From JAIBJN01 sp963842305 (GTDB lineage: Bacteria > Actinomycetota > Thermoleophilia > Gaiellales > Gaiellaceae): 64,000 bases of DNA. The stretch lies in the NCBI GenBank assembly GCA_963842305.1, contig CAWJFW010000003.1:124001-188000 (forward strand), in the 5' to 3' direction. Under the pieces are notes generated by a model. That model did not search any database and had not been told where the DNA came from. It was given only the letters and a program-made list of their open reading frames with translations. This document shows positions 1 through 8,871 of the stretch, in pieces (position 1 is the stretch's first letter; each line of letters begins with the position of its first letter). A program made the translations under genes and the position numbers.

Positions 1-734
1 CGCTCGTCGGCATCGTTCCGATCGCCCTCGGCCTGCTCTGGCTCCCCTCGCTCCGCCGGGCGCGCCCCGAGTGGCTTGCGGCGTTCATGGCCCTGACGGC
101 GGGGCTCTTGACCTTCCTGGCGGTCGAAGCGCTCTCGGAAGCGCTCGAGCTTCAGGCCGCACTGCCTGGCTCGCTCGGCGGCACCGGGCTCGTCGTGCTC
201 GGGGTCGCCACGAGCTATCTCGCCCTCACCTTCCTTTCGCAACGGCTTGGCGGAAAGAGCGTGGCCCGGGGAGGCCCGCTCGGCGGACTGGCTCTCGCCA
301 TGCTCGTCGCGGTCGGCATCGGCGTTCACAACCTCGGCGAAGGGCTTGCGGTGGGCACGTCCTTCGCGCTCGGCGAACTCACCCTGGGGACGTTCCTCAT
401 CGTCGGGTTCATGCTCCATAACGTCACCGAAGGCCTCGGGATCGCCGCCCCGGCGGCCGAGGGGGAGCGGGCGGGATTCGGCCGCCTTGCAGGACTCGTT
501 CTCATCGCCGGAGCCCCCACGATCGTGGGCGCGTGGATCGGTGGGTACGTGACGAGCGACGTCCTCGGTGTCCTCTTCTTCTCCATTGCAGCCGGGGCCG
601 CACTGCAGGTCGTCGTCGAGGTCGGGCGCTTCGTCGCGCGGCGCGCTCCCGGGGGACTCACCTCGGGCTACGCGGTGGGCGGTTTCCTGGCCGGCCTCGC
701 GCTCATGTACGCCACCGGGCTGCTCGTCGGGTAA
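1..734 (+). CDS. ZIP-family metal transporter (5' truncated by window edge)
   Basis: Reading is open from the first bases of the window, so the true start lies upstream. The visible part is a chain of hydrophobic helices. It carries the two ZIP signature motifs: HNLGEG at about nt 327-344 and HNVTEG at about nt 417-434. In ZIP proteins these form the binuclear metal site of transmembrane segments 4 and 5. The family moves Zn2+ or Fe2+ into the cytoplasm; the substrate cannot be read from the sequence. The C-terminus ends normally on a helix (YATGLLVG). A hairpin follows 23 bases after the stop. Family assignment is firm; metal specificity is not. Confidence 0.9.
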   Translation, partial: LVGIVPIALGLLWLPSLRRARPEWLAAFMALTAGLLTFLAVEALSEALELQAALPGSLGGTGLVVLGVATSYLALTFLSQRLGGKSVARGGPLGGLALAMLVAVGIGVHNLGEGLAVGTSFALGELTLGTFLIVGFMLHNVTEGLGIAAPAAEGERAGFGRLAGLVLIAGAPTIVGAWIGGYVTSDVLGVLFFSIAAGAALQVVVEVGRFVARRAPGGLTSGYAVGGFLAGLALMYATGLLVG

Positions 735-756
735 GAACGCCGTATGAGGCCGCGTG

Positions 757-776
757 TATCACCCGGGAGGGTGATA
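757..776 (+). terminator. Hairpin after the ZIP gene
   Basis: A perfect 8-bp stem (TATCACCC / GGGTGATA) with a GGGA loop starts 22 bases after the ZIP stop codon. There is no clear T-run, so it is a probable rather than certain intrinsic terminator. Confidence 0.55.
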
Positions 777-909
777 ACCGGCTCACCGGATCAGTCGATA
801 CTCAGAGCTAGAAGGGGCCCACCCTGCCCCCTCTGCGGCTCATGACGTGGAAGCTTTTCAACCCCCTGGCGACCGACGCGGCACCGCCGCGCAACCCGAT
901 GGAGAGCCG

Positions 910-2427
910 GTGAGCACTCCTCTCCGGGAACGTCCCGACGCGCCACTCGGCACCCTGATCTTCAGGGCCGGCCTTCTACCGGCCGAGACGATCGAGAGCG
1001 CCCTCGAGGAGGGCGTCAAGACCGGCAAGCGCCTCGGGGAAATCCTGACCGAGCGCGGCCTCATCTCGGAGGTCGACCTGGCACGGCTGCTCGCCGGCCA
1101 GAAGGGGCTCGACTTCGTGACGCTCCGAGAGCAGATCGTCGACCCGTCCGCCGCCGCACTCTTCACCGAGGAGCAGGCGCGCCTCTTCCGGGCGTTGCCG
1201 TACTCCTTCGACGGCGAACTACCGATTGTCGCCATCGCCGACCCCACCGACGACGTCCTCATCCGGAACATCCGCGAGGCGCTCGGCCGCGAGGACGCGC
1301 GCTTCGTCGTGACGGCCCGCGGTGAGCTTGCGGAGATCGCCGCGGACGTCTACTCGAAGCCGCTCCAGCCCGCACCCCCTCCGCCGCCTGCGCCCGAGGT
1401 CTCGCCCGAGGCCGCCCACGCGAACGGCCACGCCCAGGCAGACGCCGAGCTCGCCATCGAGCCATCGCCTGCGCCCGACCCTCTTCCGGTCGCGCCCGAG
1501 CCCGAGGCCGAGGCTGCGCCGGAGCCCGAGCTCGAGGTCGCACCGACGCCCGAGCCCGAGCTTGAGGCTGCGCCCGAACCCGAGGCGGGGGTCGACGTCG
1601 AAGTCGAAGCGGAAGCACCGCACGCCGATCCCCTTGAGCCCGAGCCCGCCGCCCTCCAGGTTCCCGTCGAGGCGCCGATCGACCCCGAGAACGCGGTTTC
1701 CGAGCCCGCCCCTGCGCCCCAGTCCGAGCCGCTCGCTGCCGTCGATCCTTCTCCTCCGGTCGAGCAGCCGCTCCCGCCGGAGCCTGCGACTGCCCCGGAG
1801 ACCCACGCCACAGCGCCTGCGATCGACGAGCCGGCAGCAGCAGAGACGACCGTCCAGCCGGAGCCGACCGCCGAGCCTGAGCCGATGGCCGAGCCCGAAC
1901 GACCCGAGCTCCCCGAGTCCTCCCTCGAGCCCGAGCCCGTGCCGGTCGCCGAGACACCTGCACAGCTCGAGCCCGTGACTTCCGAGGGCTCCGAGCCGGT
2001 TTCGCTCGAAGAGCAGGTGCCGGCGAGCCCCGAGCCCGTCGCGGCCGAGCCCATCCCCTTTCCACAGCCGACTCCGGCGCCGATGCCCGTGCCGTATCCT
2101 CCGGCGGCCGAGCAGCCTGCCCCTGAGCCGGAGCCCGCTCCCGAGCAGCCTTCCGTGCCCGTCGTTGCCGAGGGCGAGCCCCCCGAGCCTGCGGAGCCGG
2201 TCGGTACCGACACGCCCTGGCGCATGACGATCCGCCTCACGAACGGCGATCGGGTCGACGCCGGCGAGTTCGCGGACGAGGCGTCGGCCAAGCAGGAGGC
2301 CAAGGCGATCATGATGCAGATCGCGGCTGCCGATCAGGACGACTGGCCGTTCGTCAACGGGCGCTTCCTCAAGCCGGACACCATCGTCTCCGTGGACATC
2401 GCGGAAGACGACGGCAGCGAGAACTAG
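910..2427 (+). CDS. MshEN-domain protein with long Pro/Glu-rich linker
   Basis: I start the gene at the GTG at 910 because GGAGAG lies 3-9 bases upstream; a GTG at 847 is in frame but has no ribosome site. Residues ~10-150 resemble the MshEN / type II secretion GspE N-terminal domain: LGTLIFRAGLLP, ETIESALEE, GKRLGEILTERGLIS, then a second half with LPYSFDG and IADPTDD. In known proteins this domain precedes an ATPase and can bind c-di-GMP. Here no ATPase follows. Instead ~270 residues of Pro/Glu/Ala repeats (PEPE, APEPE) lead to a ~70-residue C-terminal domain (PWRMTIRLTNGDRVDAGEF...). The linker is probably extended and disordered. Function unknown; c-di-GMP or pilus-related sensing is inference. 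Confidence 0.75.
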   Translation: MSTPLRERPDAPLGTLIFRAGLLPAETIESALEEGVKTGKRLGEILTERGLISEVDLARLLAGQKGLDFVTLREQIVDPSAAALFTEEQARLFRALPYSFDGELPIVAIADPTDDVLIRNIREALGREDARFVVTARGELAEIAADVYSKPLQPAPPPPPAPEVSPEAAHANGHAQADAELAIEPSPAPDPLPVAPEPEAEAAPEPELEVAPTPEPELEAAPEPEAGVDVEVEAEAPHADPLEPEPAALQVPVEAPIDPENAVSEPAPAPQSEPLAAVDPSPPVEQPLPPEPATAPETHATAPAIDEPAAAETTVQPEPTAEPEPMAEPERPELPESSLEPEPVPVAETPAQLEPVTSEGSEPVSLEEQVPASPEPVAAEPIPFPQPTPAPMPVPYPPAAEQPAPEPEPAPEQPSVPVVAEGEPPEPAEPVGTDTPWRMTIRLTNGDRVDAGEFADEASAKQEAKAIMMQIAAADQDDWPFVNGRFLKPDTIVSVDIAEDDGSEN

Positions 2428-3095
2428 AGCGCGGCGGCCCCTCCCGGCACGAGCCGCGAGCTCGGGCCGATCGCGAGCCCACGCCGGCCGGCGAGCGCTT
2501 CGAGCACGACGACCGTGTCTGCGACCGGGATGTCCTCGAGATACGCATCTCGCTCCTCGAAGGAGGCGAGCACCCGCTCCACACCGTCGCGGTACACGTC
2601 GGGATCGCCGAACGCGACCCCGGCCAGAGCATCCGCCACCGGTCGCGGGAAGACATCCGATGACTCCGCTCGGAGCACCTCCGCGAGTACCGCAGCCTCG
2701 TCGTCTCGTGCGAGGACCAGAAGCGCGAGGATGGCGGCATAGCGGCCGATCGGCGACTCGGCCTGGGCTGCTCCCTGCTCCAACGCCCAGTCGGCGTCGG
2801 CCGCGGCCCCATCCCAGTCTCCGGCAAGCACGCGTGCCTTCACGGCGCCGATGAGCCTCCCCCAGCTTCCGGGCGGGGCGTCTGGATAACTCTCCCGAAA
2901 GCGTTCGGCCGAGCGGGCGAACCAGCCCGCAGCCTCCGCGTGCCTTCCCTGCATCAGCCGCGCGAGACCGGCTCCGGTTGCGGCCATCGCCACGCGCACG
3001 AGCTGTTTCTGGCGCGGATCCGGATCGGTCGGAAGCCGCGAAAGGCCATCCGCGTACCGTCCCTCCTCCCGCTCCGCGTGCTCCTCCCAGTCCAC
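2424..3095 (-). CDS. Hypothetical helical-repeat (TPR-like) protein
   Basis: A protein of about 223 residues, rich in Ala, Glu and Arg, with helix pairs resembling degenerate TPRs (GLARLMQGRHAEAAGWFARSA, LEQGAAQAE, ILALLVLARDDEAAVL). I recognise no enzyme motif. I place the start at the GTG at 3095 because a TAGGCT box lies exactly 7 bases upstream, matching the leaderless arrangement seen at many genes here; reading is open further upstream to 3140. Its last codons overlap the end of the convergent MshEN-like gene by 4 bases. It is divergent from an XRE-TPR regulator. It might act with that regulator, but nothing shows this directly. Confidence 0.7.
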   Translation of the reverse strand: MDWEEHAEREEGRYADGLSRLPTDPDPRQKQLVRVAMAATGAGLARLMQGRHAEAAGWFARSAERFRESYPDAPPGSWGRLIGAVKARVLAGDWDGAAADADWALEQGAAQAESPIGRYAAILALLVLARDDEAAVLAEVLRAESSDVFPRPVADALAGVAFGDPDVYRDGVERVLASFEERDAYLEDIPVADTVVVLEALAGRRGLAIGPSSRLVPGGAAAL

Positions 3096-3102
3096 GCGCG
3101 TG

Positions 3103-3108
3103 AGCCTA
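3103..3108 (-). promoter_or_regulatory. Leaderless -10 box for the TPR-like gene
   Basis: TAGGCT on the minus strand lies 7 bases before the GTG at 3095. This is the same spacing as other leaderless promoters in the window, and it decides the start codon. Confidence 0.45.
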
Positions 3109-3297
3109 CTCCTCACCGGCCCTGCCCTTCGGGCCGCCAAGGAGCTTCACCGGGCACGCTCCGCGCGACCCCGTTACGATCATTGGGCCGGGCCAATGCC
3201 GGGGGTGCCGCCGACCAGGGCGGCGAACGCTTCCGGGCGGGACACACACGAAGGTCGCTCGAATCGTGCTGCGAGCCATTCGTCCACGAGTGTTCAG

Positions 3298-4617
3298 ATG
3301 CCGCGACAGAAAGCAACTCACGTAGACGACCCCAGGGCCGTCGGCGGCCGTCTTAGCGCGGCCCGGGACGCGGCAGGCCTCAGCCAGCGCGAGCTGGCGT
3401 TTCCCGGCTGCTCGCCCGCGTACATCTCGCGCATCGAGTCGGGAGACCGCATTCCCTCGCTCCAGGTCCTACGTGAGCTCGGACGCCGTCTAGGCGTCTC
3501 CGAAGACTTCCTTGCGACCGGCTCAGATCCGCGCGAGCGCGACGAGATGATGATCGAGGCCGAGGTCGCGCTCCGCCTGGGCGAGCTCGACCACGCGGAG
3601 GACCTCTACATGAGGTTGGCCGAGGCGGCGTCCGATGAGGAGATCACGGCGCTCGGGCATGCGGGCCTCGGCCAGGTCGCCTTGCGGAGGGGCGACCCAC
3701 GGCTCGCCATCCAGCAGTTCGAGCGCGCCCTCGAGCTCGAGGCGCGCCGTCCGGGCGACCTCGCCGACCTCTCGGACTCGCTCGGACGCGCCTACGCCAT
3801 GGTCGGAGAAGCCGCGTCGTCGATCGCGGTCCTCGAGCGCGCCCTGGCCGCTGCGGATGAGAAGGGCGACCTCCTCGAGCGGATCCGGTTCAAGCTCCTC
3901 CTCGGCGAGGCGCTGATCGACAGCGGCGACTTCGGCCGCGCCGAGGAAACACTCGGCGACGCGCTCGCCCTCGGGATGGGCTCGCTCAACCCGAGCGTGC
4001 GCATCAATCTCTACTGGACCCAGTCGCGACTGCACGCCGAGCGCAACGACTCCGAGACTGCCGCCCGTTACGCGCAGCGCGCGCTCGAGGCCCTGCGCAT
4101 CACCGAGGACGCCTCCCGAACGGGTCGCGCGCACCAGCTCCTCGCCCACATCGAGCTCGGTCGGGGTCACGCCGAGGAGGCCCTGGGCACTCTCGCGAAG
4201 GGCTGGCCGCTCCTCGAGGCGACGGGAAACCCGCTCGAGCGCGCCCAGTACCGGCTGGAAGAGGCGAGGGCCCTGGCGAAACTCGGGCGGAGCGAGGAGG
4301 CCGCCGCGCTCGCCAAGCAGATCTCCGGGATCATCGGCGAGGCGCACCCGGAGGACGGGGCGCGCAGCTACGCGACTCTTGCGGAGGTGTACGAGGAGAT
4401 GGGCGACCGCAACCGGGCACTCGAGCTGTACGAGCTGGCGGCGGAGCTTCTGCGCTCGGAGGATCCCAACCGCTACCTGCCCGGGATCTACGCGCGGATG
4501 GCCGAGCTCTCCGAGGCGGAGGGCAAAGCGGAGGCCGCCCACGAGTCCACGAAGAAGGCCGTCGGAATGCAGCAGAACCTTGCCGCCAGGCGCACGCCGA
4601 AGGGCTCTATTGGGTAG
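3298..4617 (+). CDS. XRE-family regulator with TPR domain (first copy)
   Basis: A 439-residue protein starting at the ATG at 3298; the family-like sequence begins right after it. Residues ~12-68 form a Cro/C1-type helix-turn-helix (GGRLSAARDAAGLSQRELAF, YISRIESGDRIPS). The rest is about seven tetratricopeptide repeats (e.g. HAGLGQVALRRGDPRLAIQQ, ATLAEVYEEMGDRNRALELY). HTH plus TPR is the layout of peptide-sensing RRNPP regulators and of many uncharacterised actinobacterial regulators. A second protein of the same design lies at 14948-16288. Unlike that one, this gene has no small peptide gene after it; a hairpin and then a helicase gene follow. The ligand is unknown. Confidence 0.8.
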   Translation: MPRQKATHVDDPRAVGGRLSAARDAAGLSQRELAFPGCSPAYISRIESGDRIPSLQVLRELGRRLGVSEDFLATGSDPRERDEMMIEAEVALRLGELDHAEDLYMRLAEAASDEEITALGHAGLGQVALRRGDPRLAIQQFERALELEARRPGDLADLSDSLGRAYAMVGEAASSIAVLERALAAADEKGDLLERIRFKLLLGEALIDSGDFGRAEETLGDALALGMGSLNPSVRINLYWTQSRLHAERNDSETAARYAQRALEALRITEDASRTGRAHQLLAHIELGRGHAEEALGTLAKGWPLLEATGNPLERAQYRLEEARALAKLGRSEEAAALAKQISGIIGEAHPEDGARSYATLAEVYEEMGDRNRALELYELAAELLRSEDPNRYLPGIYARMAELSEAEGKAEAAHESTKKAVGMQQNLAARRTPKGSIG

Positions 4618-4631
4618 TATTCGGGGTGCTG

Positions 4632-4650
4632 GCGCGAGTTTCACTCGCGC
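4632..4650 (+). terminator. Hairpin after the first XRE-TPR gene
   Basis: A perfect 8-bp stem GCGCGAGT / ACTCGCGC with a TTC loop sits 14 bases after the stop codon. It has no T-run. It separates the regulator from the helicase gene; a second small hairpin (CGCAGC-GGC-GCTGCG) lies just before the helicase ATG. Confidence 0.5.
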
Positions 4651-4689
4651 AGATGTCTGGGAAGCAGGCAGCGCAGCGGCGCTGCGTTC

Positions 4690-7179
4690 ATGCAAGAAGC
4701 GATAGACGATCCGACGTTCCAGTCGGAGGAACCGGACGCCTTGACGGCGCTCGCCCTCCGTGCCGAGGCCTGGTCCGGCGAGTCGTTCCTCCACCCGGGC
4801 GAAGAGGCCGTCGAGGTGCTGGCGGAAGGACGGGCGCGAAGGCGGGCTCTCGACGCTGCGCTCGCCGAGATGGACGCAGGCCGACGCTTTCCATCACCTG
4901 CGTGGAAGGTTGAGTACGCCCTGATGCTGGGGCTCGAGCGCGTCCTCACGGACAAGCCCCCGCGGCTCGCCTCGGGGACAGAGCTGAGGCGCCATCAGAT
5001 CGACGCGCTCGCGGGCATGCTCGCCGAGCTGATCGCCCGCCACGAGCAGAAGGCCGAGAACGGCAACGGCCACGAGAACGGCAAGCTCGCCGAGGACCGG
5101 GTCGAGGAGGGCGAGGACGAGCTCGAGGAGGAGGCGGAGGGGGAGAACGGCGACGAGGGCGAGGAGTTGGCCTTCCAGGACGATCCAGGCGCGGTCCGCC
5201 GCTACCGGTTCCGGCATCCGACGGCATCGGGCAAGACGATCGCTGCGGGGGGGTTCGTCGAGGCCGCGAGGACGATGGGGGTGCTGATCCTCACGCACCG
5301 GCGCCTCCTGGTCGATCAGTTCACACGCGACCTCACCACCGAGGGCTACGGCGACCGGCTGCGCCCCGCCGTCCTCAGAGACCAGGAGCTACTGCGCCAA
5401 AACCCGCTCACCATCCAGACCTACGCCTGGTTCGCGCGCCACGTCGACTCGCTCTCGCGCACCGCCTACCAGCTCGTGATCTGCGACGAGGCTCACACCG
5501 CCCTCGGCGAGAAGACGAGTGCGGCGATCCGGCGCTTCACGGAGCCGATCTACATCGGCATGACGGCGACCGAGCAGCTGATCGCCAAGCAGGTTTCGGA
5601 CGTCTTCCCGGCCTCGGTGGACGACCTTCCGCTCGGGGACGCGGCCAGGCGGGGGCTGATCGCTCCGCTCCGCTCGCTGCGCGTGCGCCCGGCGGCCGCG
5701 ATCTCCTCGGTTCCGATCGTCGGCGGTGACTACGACCAGGAGATCCTGGCCAAGGTGCTCGACCAGGACATCTTCAACCAGGCGGCGGCGAGTCTCTACC
5801 GCGACCGCTTCGACGCCGCACCCGGGATCGTCTACGCGGCCGGCGTCGAGCACGCGTACAACCTCGCGCGCGAGTTTCGGGCCGCGGGTCTCAAGGCCGA
5901 AGCGGTGAGCGGCCGCACGCCACCCGTGAGGCTCGCCGAGACGCTCGCGGCCTACGAACGCGGCGAGATCAACGTCCTCATCAACGCCCAATTGCTCGCA
6001 GAGGGCTGGAACTCGCCGCGCGCGACCGTGTGCATGCACCTGGCCCCGACCGCGAGCCGGCGCGTCTACCAGCAGAGAATCGGAAGGATCATGCGCCTCG
6101 CGCCGCGGAAGGAGGCCGGCATCGTCATCGACTTCGTCGACGACGCGGCCACGCACAACGACCGCACGATCACCATCCACAGCCTGCTCGACTCCGACTT
6201 CTACCGACCGGGCGCCCGTGTGACGCCGGCCCCGCGTCGCCGTATCCAGCGCCGCGCGAAACGGAAGCTCTCGCCCGCGCCCTGGCTCGTTCCCGTCACT
6301 CCCGACCCGCGCCGGCGGGTGACCGTGATCACGCGAGAGTGGGAGCGGGTCAACCCGGGCCGCCTGGCGGACGACGAGCAGCTCCTGTGGGCGCGCATCG
6401 CCGGGAGACAGGTGCGCTTCGAGGAGCGCCAGGCCTTCGCCGAGAAGCTCGCCCGCGCAAGCCGCGAATGCCGCGAGGCGTTTCTCCTCAGCTGCGCCGC
6501 CGAGAATGCGAATCGCCGGCTCCGCCTCTCCGCTCTCGGCGACCGCGTCGCGGTCTCCGTCGATCGCGCAGACTTCGACGACCTCGTCACCATGGTCACC
6601 TCCGCCCCGACCTGGGAAAAGGATCGCGTCCAGGGAGTCCGCGTCCTCCTCCGGGCGATCGGCGAAGGGAAGGTGGAGGCGCCGCTCGACATCGACGCGC
6701 GCTGGACCTGGCGCCTGGCTCGCGCCACGCGAAAGATCCAGGATCGCCGCGCGAGCGCCGACCTCCCCGAGGCGAAGCGCCTGCTGGGCGCGCTCACGAA
6801 TTCGCGCGGACACCGACACGAGGAAAACGCGGCCAGACTGGTCAACGTCGCCCTCGAGCAACCGACCCACGTCGCGGCGGCGCTGCTCGCCTCCGCGGAG
6901 GCGTACACGCCCACAGCACAGCGCCTGATCGACGGTGTTCGTGAGCGAATCGGCACTGTGCCGGAAGTGGCGAACGCACTCGCCGACAACCTTCCCGCGC
7001 CCAAGCAGCCGTCGAGCAAATCGCGCCGGCGGCGGCGGAAGAAGAAGCGCAAGGCGGAGGAGTCGCAGGCGCAGACGCAGGGCGGTCAGGAGTCGCCCAA
7101 CGGCAAGCCTGACGAGAAGCCCCGTGCGCCCGTCGCACCGGTGGCGACCGCGCCCCCGGTCACCGAACAGAGCGGCTGA
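4690..7179 (+). CDS. DEAD/DEAH-box superfamily II helicase with acidic insert
   Basis: An 829-residue SF2 helicase of the SSL2/COG1061 type. Visible motifs are an RRHQIDAL Q-like element (~residue 98), Walker A TASGKT (~178), CDEAH (~265), TAT motif III (~296) and motif VI QRIGRIMR (~462). An unusual low-complexity acidic insert (Glu/Asp/Gly/Asn-rich, residues ~118-160) separates the Q-like element from Walker A. The C-terminal ~300 residues resemble no domain I know. They end in a strongly basic run (SRRRRRKKKRK) and a Pro/Ala-rich tail. The family unwinds nucleic acid using ATP; a role in DNA repair is likely but unproven. No convincing ribosome site precedes the ATG. Confidence 0.85.
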   Translation: MQEAIDDPTFQSEEPDALTALALRAEAWSGESFLHPGEEAVEVLAEGRARRRALDAALAEMDAGRRFPSPAWKVEYALMLGLERVLTDKPPRLASGTELRRHQIDALAGMLAELIARHEQKAENGNGHENGKLAEDRVEEGEDELEEEAEGENGDEGEELAFQDDPGAVRRYRFRHPTASGKTIAAGGFVEAARTMGVLILTHRRLLVDQFTRDLTTEGYGDRLRPAVLRDQELLRQNPLTIQTYAWFARHVDSLSRTAYQLVICDEAHTALGEKTSAAIRRFTEPIYIGMTATEQLIAKQVSDVFPASVDDLPLGDAARRGLIAPLRSLRVRPAAAISSVPIVGGDYDQEILAKVLDQDIFNQAAASLYRDRFDAAPGIVYAAGVEHAYNLAREFRAAGLKAEAVSGRTPPVRLAETLAAYERGEINVLINAQLLAEGWNSPRATVCMHLAPTASRRVYQQRIGRIMRLAPRKEAGIVIDFVDDAATHNDRTITIHSLLDSDFYRPGARVTPAPRRRIQRRAKRKLSPAPWLVPVTPDPRRRVTVITREWERVNPGRLADDEQLLWARIAGRQVRFEERQAFAEKLARASRECREAFLLSCAAENANRRLRLSALGDRVAVSVDRADFDDLVTMVTSAPTWEKDRVQGVRVLLRAIGEGKVEAPLDIDARWTWRLARATRKIQDRRASADLPEAKRLLGALTNSRGHRHEENAARLVNVALEQPTHVAAALLASAEAYTPTAQRLIDGVRERIGTVPEVANALADNLPAPKQPSSKSRRRRRKKKRKAEESQAQTQGGQESPNGKPDEKPRAPVAPVATAPPVTEQSG

Positions 7180-7201
7180 GCCCTTCCGCGGGCGCGGCGG
7201 C

Positions 7202-7207
7202 TAGCAT
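7202..7207 (+). promoter_or_regulatory. Leaderless -10 box for dipZ
   Basis: TAGCAT lies 8 bases before the ATG at 7216, and there is no Shine-Dalgarno sequence between them. Confidence 0.5.
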
Positions 7208-7215
7208 CGATTCGG

Positions 7216-8853
7216 ATGCTGCTGCTGCTCTGCGTGGCTTTCGTCGCCGGCATCGTCACGGCCGTTTCCCCCTGCGTCCTTCCGGTGCTCCCGATTGTCA
7301 TGGCGGGGGGCGCCACGGGCGGACCGCGCCGCCCGTACGCAGTCGTTGCGGGGCTCGTGCTGAGCTTCACCGTCTTCACGCTCTCCGCGACGGCGCTCCT
7401 CTCCTCGCTCGGGCTCCCGGACGACCTCCTCCGGAACCTCGCGATCGCGGTGGTCGTTGTGGTCGGTCTCTCGCTCGTCTGGCCGCGGCTCGGGGATCTG
7501 CTCGGCCGCCCTTTCTACGCTCTCGCCCGGCGCCGGCCCGGCGACGGCGGGGGCTTCGTGCTCGGCCTCAGCCTCGGGCTCCTGTTCACCCCGTGTGCAG
7601 GGCCCGTGATCGCCGCCGTGGCGACGGTCGCGGCCACGCAGAGCTTCAGCGTGGCAGCGGTCCTGATCACGCTCGCCTACGCACTCGGTGCGGGGCTGGT
7701 CCTGCTCGGCGTCGCCTTTGCGGCCCGCCGGGGGATGAACCTCCGTTCCGTTCGTGCACACGCGCCGGCGGTCCGCCGCGCGCTCGGGGTGGCGATCCTG
7801 ACGGTCGCGATGCTGATGGTCCTCGGGGTGGACAAGCGGCTGCAAACGCGCGTACCCGAGTACACGCGGGCGCTCCAAGGACTGGAGGAGAGCGCCAGGG
7901 CCCAGGGCGAGCTCGACGAGCTCGTGGGCGGACCCCCGCTGGCCGAAGAAGCCCGCCTCGATGACTTCGGCGTCGCCCCCGAGTTCCAGGCGATCCAGGG
8001 CTGGATCAATTCAGAGCCGCTCTCGATGGCGTCGCTGCGCGGCAAGGTCGTGCTGCTCGACTTCTGGACCTACTCCTGCATCAACTGCCTCCGGACGCTG
8101 CCGCACCTGAAAGCGTGGGACGACGCGTACCGCGACGACGGCCTGGTGATCGTCGGCGTCCACACCCCGGAGTTCGCGTTCGAGAAGGACCCGGACAACG
8201 TTCGCCGTGCGGTTCAGGATTTGGGTCTCGCCTACCCGATCGCCCTCGACCCCGACTACGGCACCTGGCAGGCCTGGCAGAACCGCTACTGGCCGGCGAA
8301 GTACTTCGTCGACCGCAGCGGGCACCTTCGGTATGCGCACTTCGGCGAGGGCGACTACGAGAAGAGCGAGGAGGTGATCCGCCGGCTGCTGGCCGAGGAC
8401 GACGGCGGAGCTCTCGTTTCAGCCGGGATCGAGGACGAAACGCCGACCGGGGCGCAAACGCCGGAGAGCTATCTCGGGTACGAACGGCTCGACCGCTTCG
8501 TCGGCTCGCGCATCGAGCCGAACCGCGAGGCCGAGTACACGATCCCCAAGTTCGTGCCCCTCGACGGGCTCGCGTACGGCGGACGGTGGACGGTCGAGGC
8601 CGAGCGGATCGTCGCCGGACGAGACGCCCGGCTCCGGCTCCACTTCAGGGGCAGCAACGTCTTCCTGGTCCTCGGAACCGAGGGCGGCAACGAGACCGTT
8701 GCAGTGTCGCTCGACGGCGAGCGGACCGGCACGGTGAAGGTGACCGACGACAACCTCTACACGCTGGCGCGCATTCCCGGCGAAAAAAGCGACCATCTGC
8801 TCGACCTCCGCTTCTCCCCCGGAACGGAGGCATACGCCTTTACGTTCGGCTAG
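7216..8853 (+). CDS. dipZ: DipZ-type CcdA-thioredoxin fusion protein
   Basis: A 545-residue protein with three parts. Residues 1-~215 are a CcdA/DsbD-type membrane domain with the conserved SPCVLPVLP near the N-terminus and TPCAGPVIAA later; the two cysteines carry electrons across the membrane. Residues ~255-395 are a thioredoxin-like redoxin domain with the CxxC pair C288/C291 (SCINC). Residues ~430-545 form a beta-rich domain (YGGRWTVEAERI..., AYAFTFG) like the C-terminal domain of mycobacterial DipZ. The family passes reducing power to extracytoplasmic thiols, for example in cytochrome c maturation. It seems to be transcribed alone from a leaderless promoter. The adjacent cluster holds heme A synthase on the opposite strand. 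Confidence 0.9.
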   Translation: MLLLLCVAFVAGIVTAVSPCVLPVLPIVMAGGATGGPRRPYAVVAGLVLSFTVFTLSATALLSSLGLPDDLLRNLAIAVVVVVGLSLVWPRLGDLLGRPFYALARRRPGDGGGFVLGLSLGLLFTPCAGPVIAAVATVAATQSFSVAAVLITLAYALGAGLVLLGVAFAARRGMNLRSVRAHAPAVRRALGVAILTVAMLMVLGVDKRLQTRVPEYTRALQGLEESARAQGELDELVGGPPLAEEARLDDFGVAPEFQAIQGWINSEPLSMASLRGKVVLLDFWTYSCINCLRTLPHLKAWDDAYRDDGLVIVGVHTPEFAFEKDPDNVRRAVQDLGLAYPIALDPDYGTWQAWQNRYWPAKYFVDRSGHLRYAHFGEGDYEKSEEVIRRLLAEDDGGALVSAGIEDETPTGAQTPESYLGYERLDRFVGSRIEPNREAEYTIPKFVPLDGLAYGGRWTVEAERIVAGRDARLRLHFRGSNVFLVLGTEGGNETVAVSLDGERTGTVKVTDDNLYTLARIPGEKSDHLLDLRFSPGTEAYAFTFG

Positions 8854-8871
8854 GAGGGTGCGGCCGGCCTC

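Noticed and set aside
1441..2200. Possible tandem DNA repeat array or CRISPR-like structure
   Set aside because: The repetition is codon-level (Pro-Glu-Pro) with no constant unit or spacer length.
1350..2312. Ser/Gly-rich 320-codon frame on the minus strand
   Set aside because: It is the antisense of the Pro/Glu-rich repeat of the MshEN-like gene and has repeat-derived composition only.
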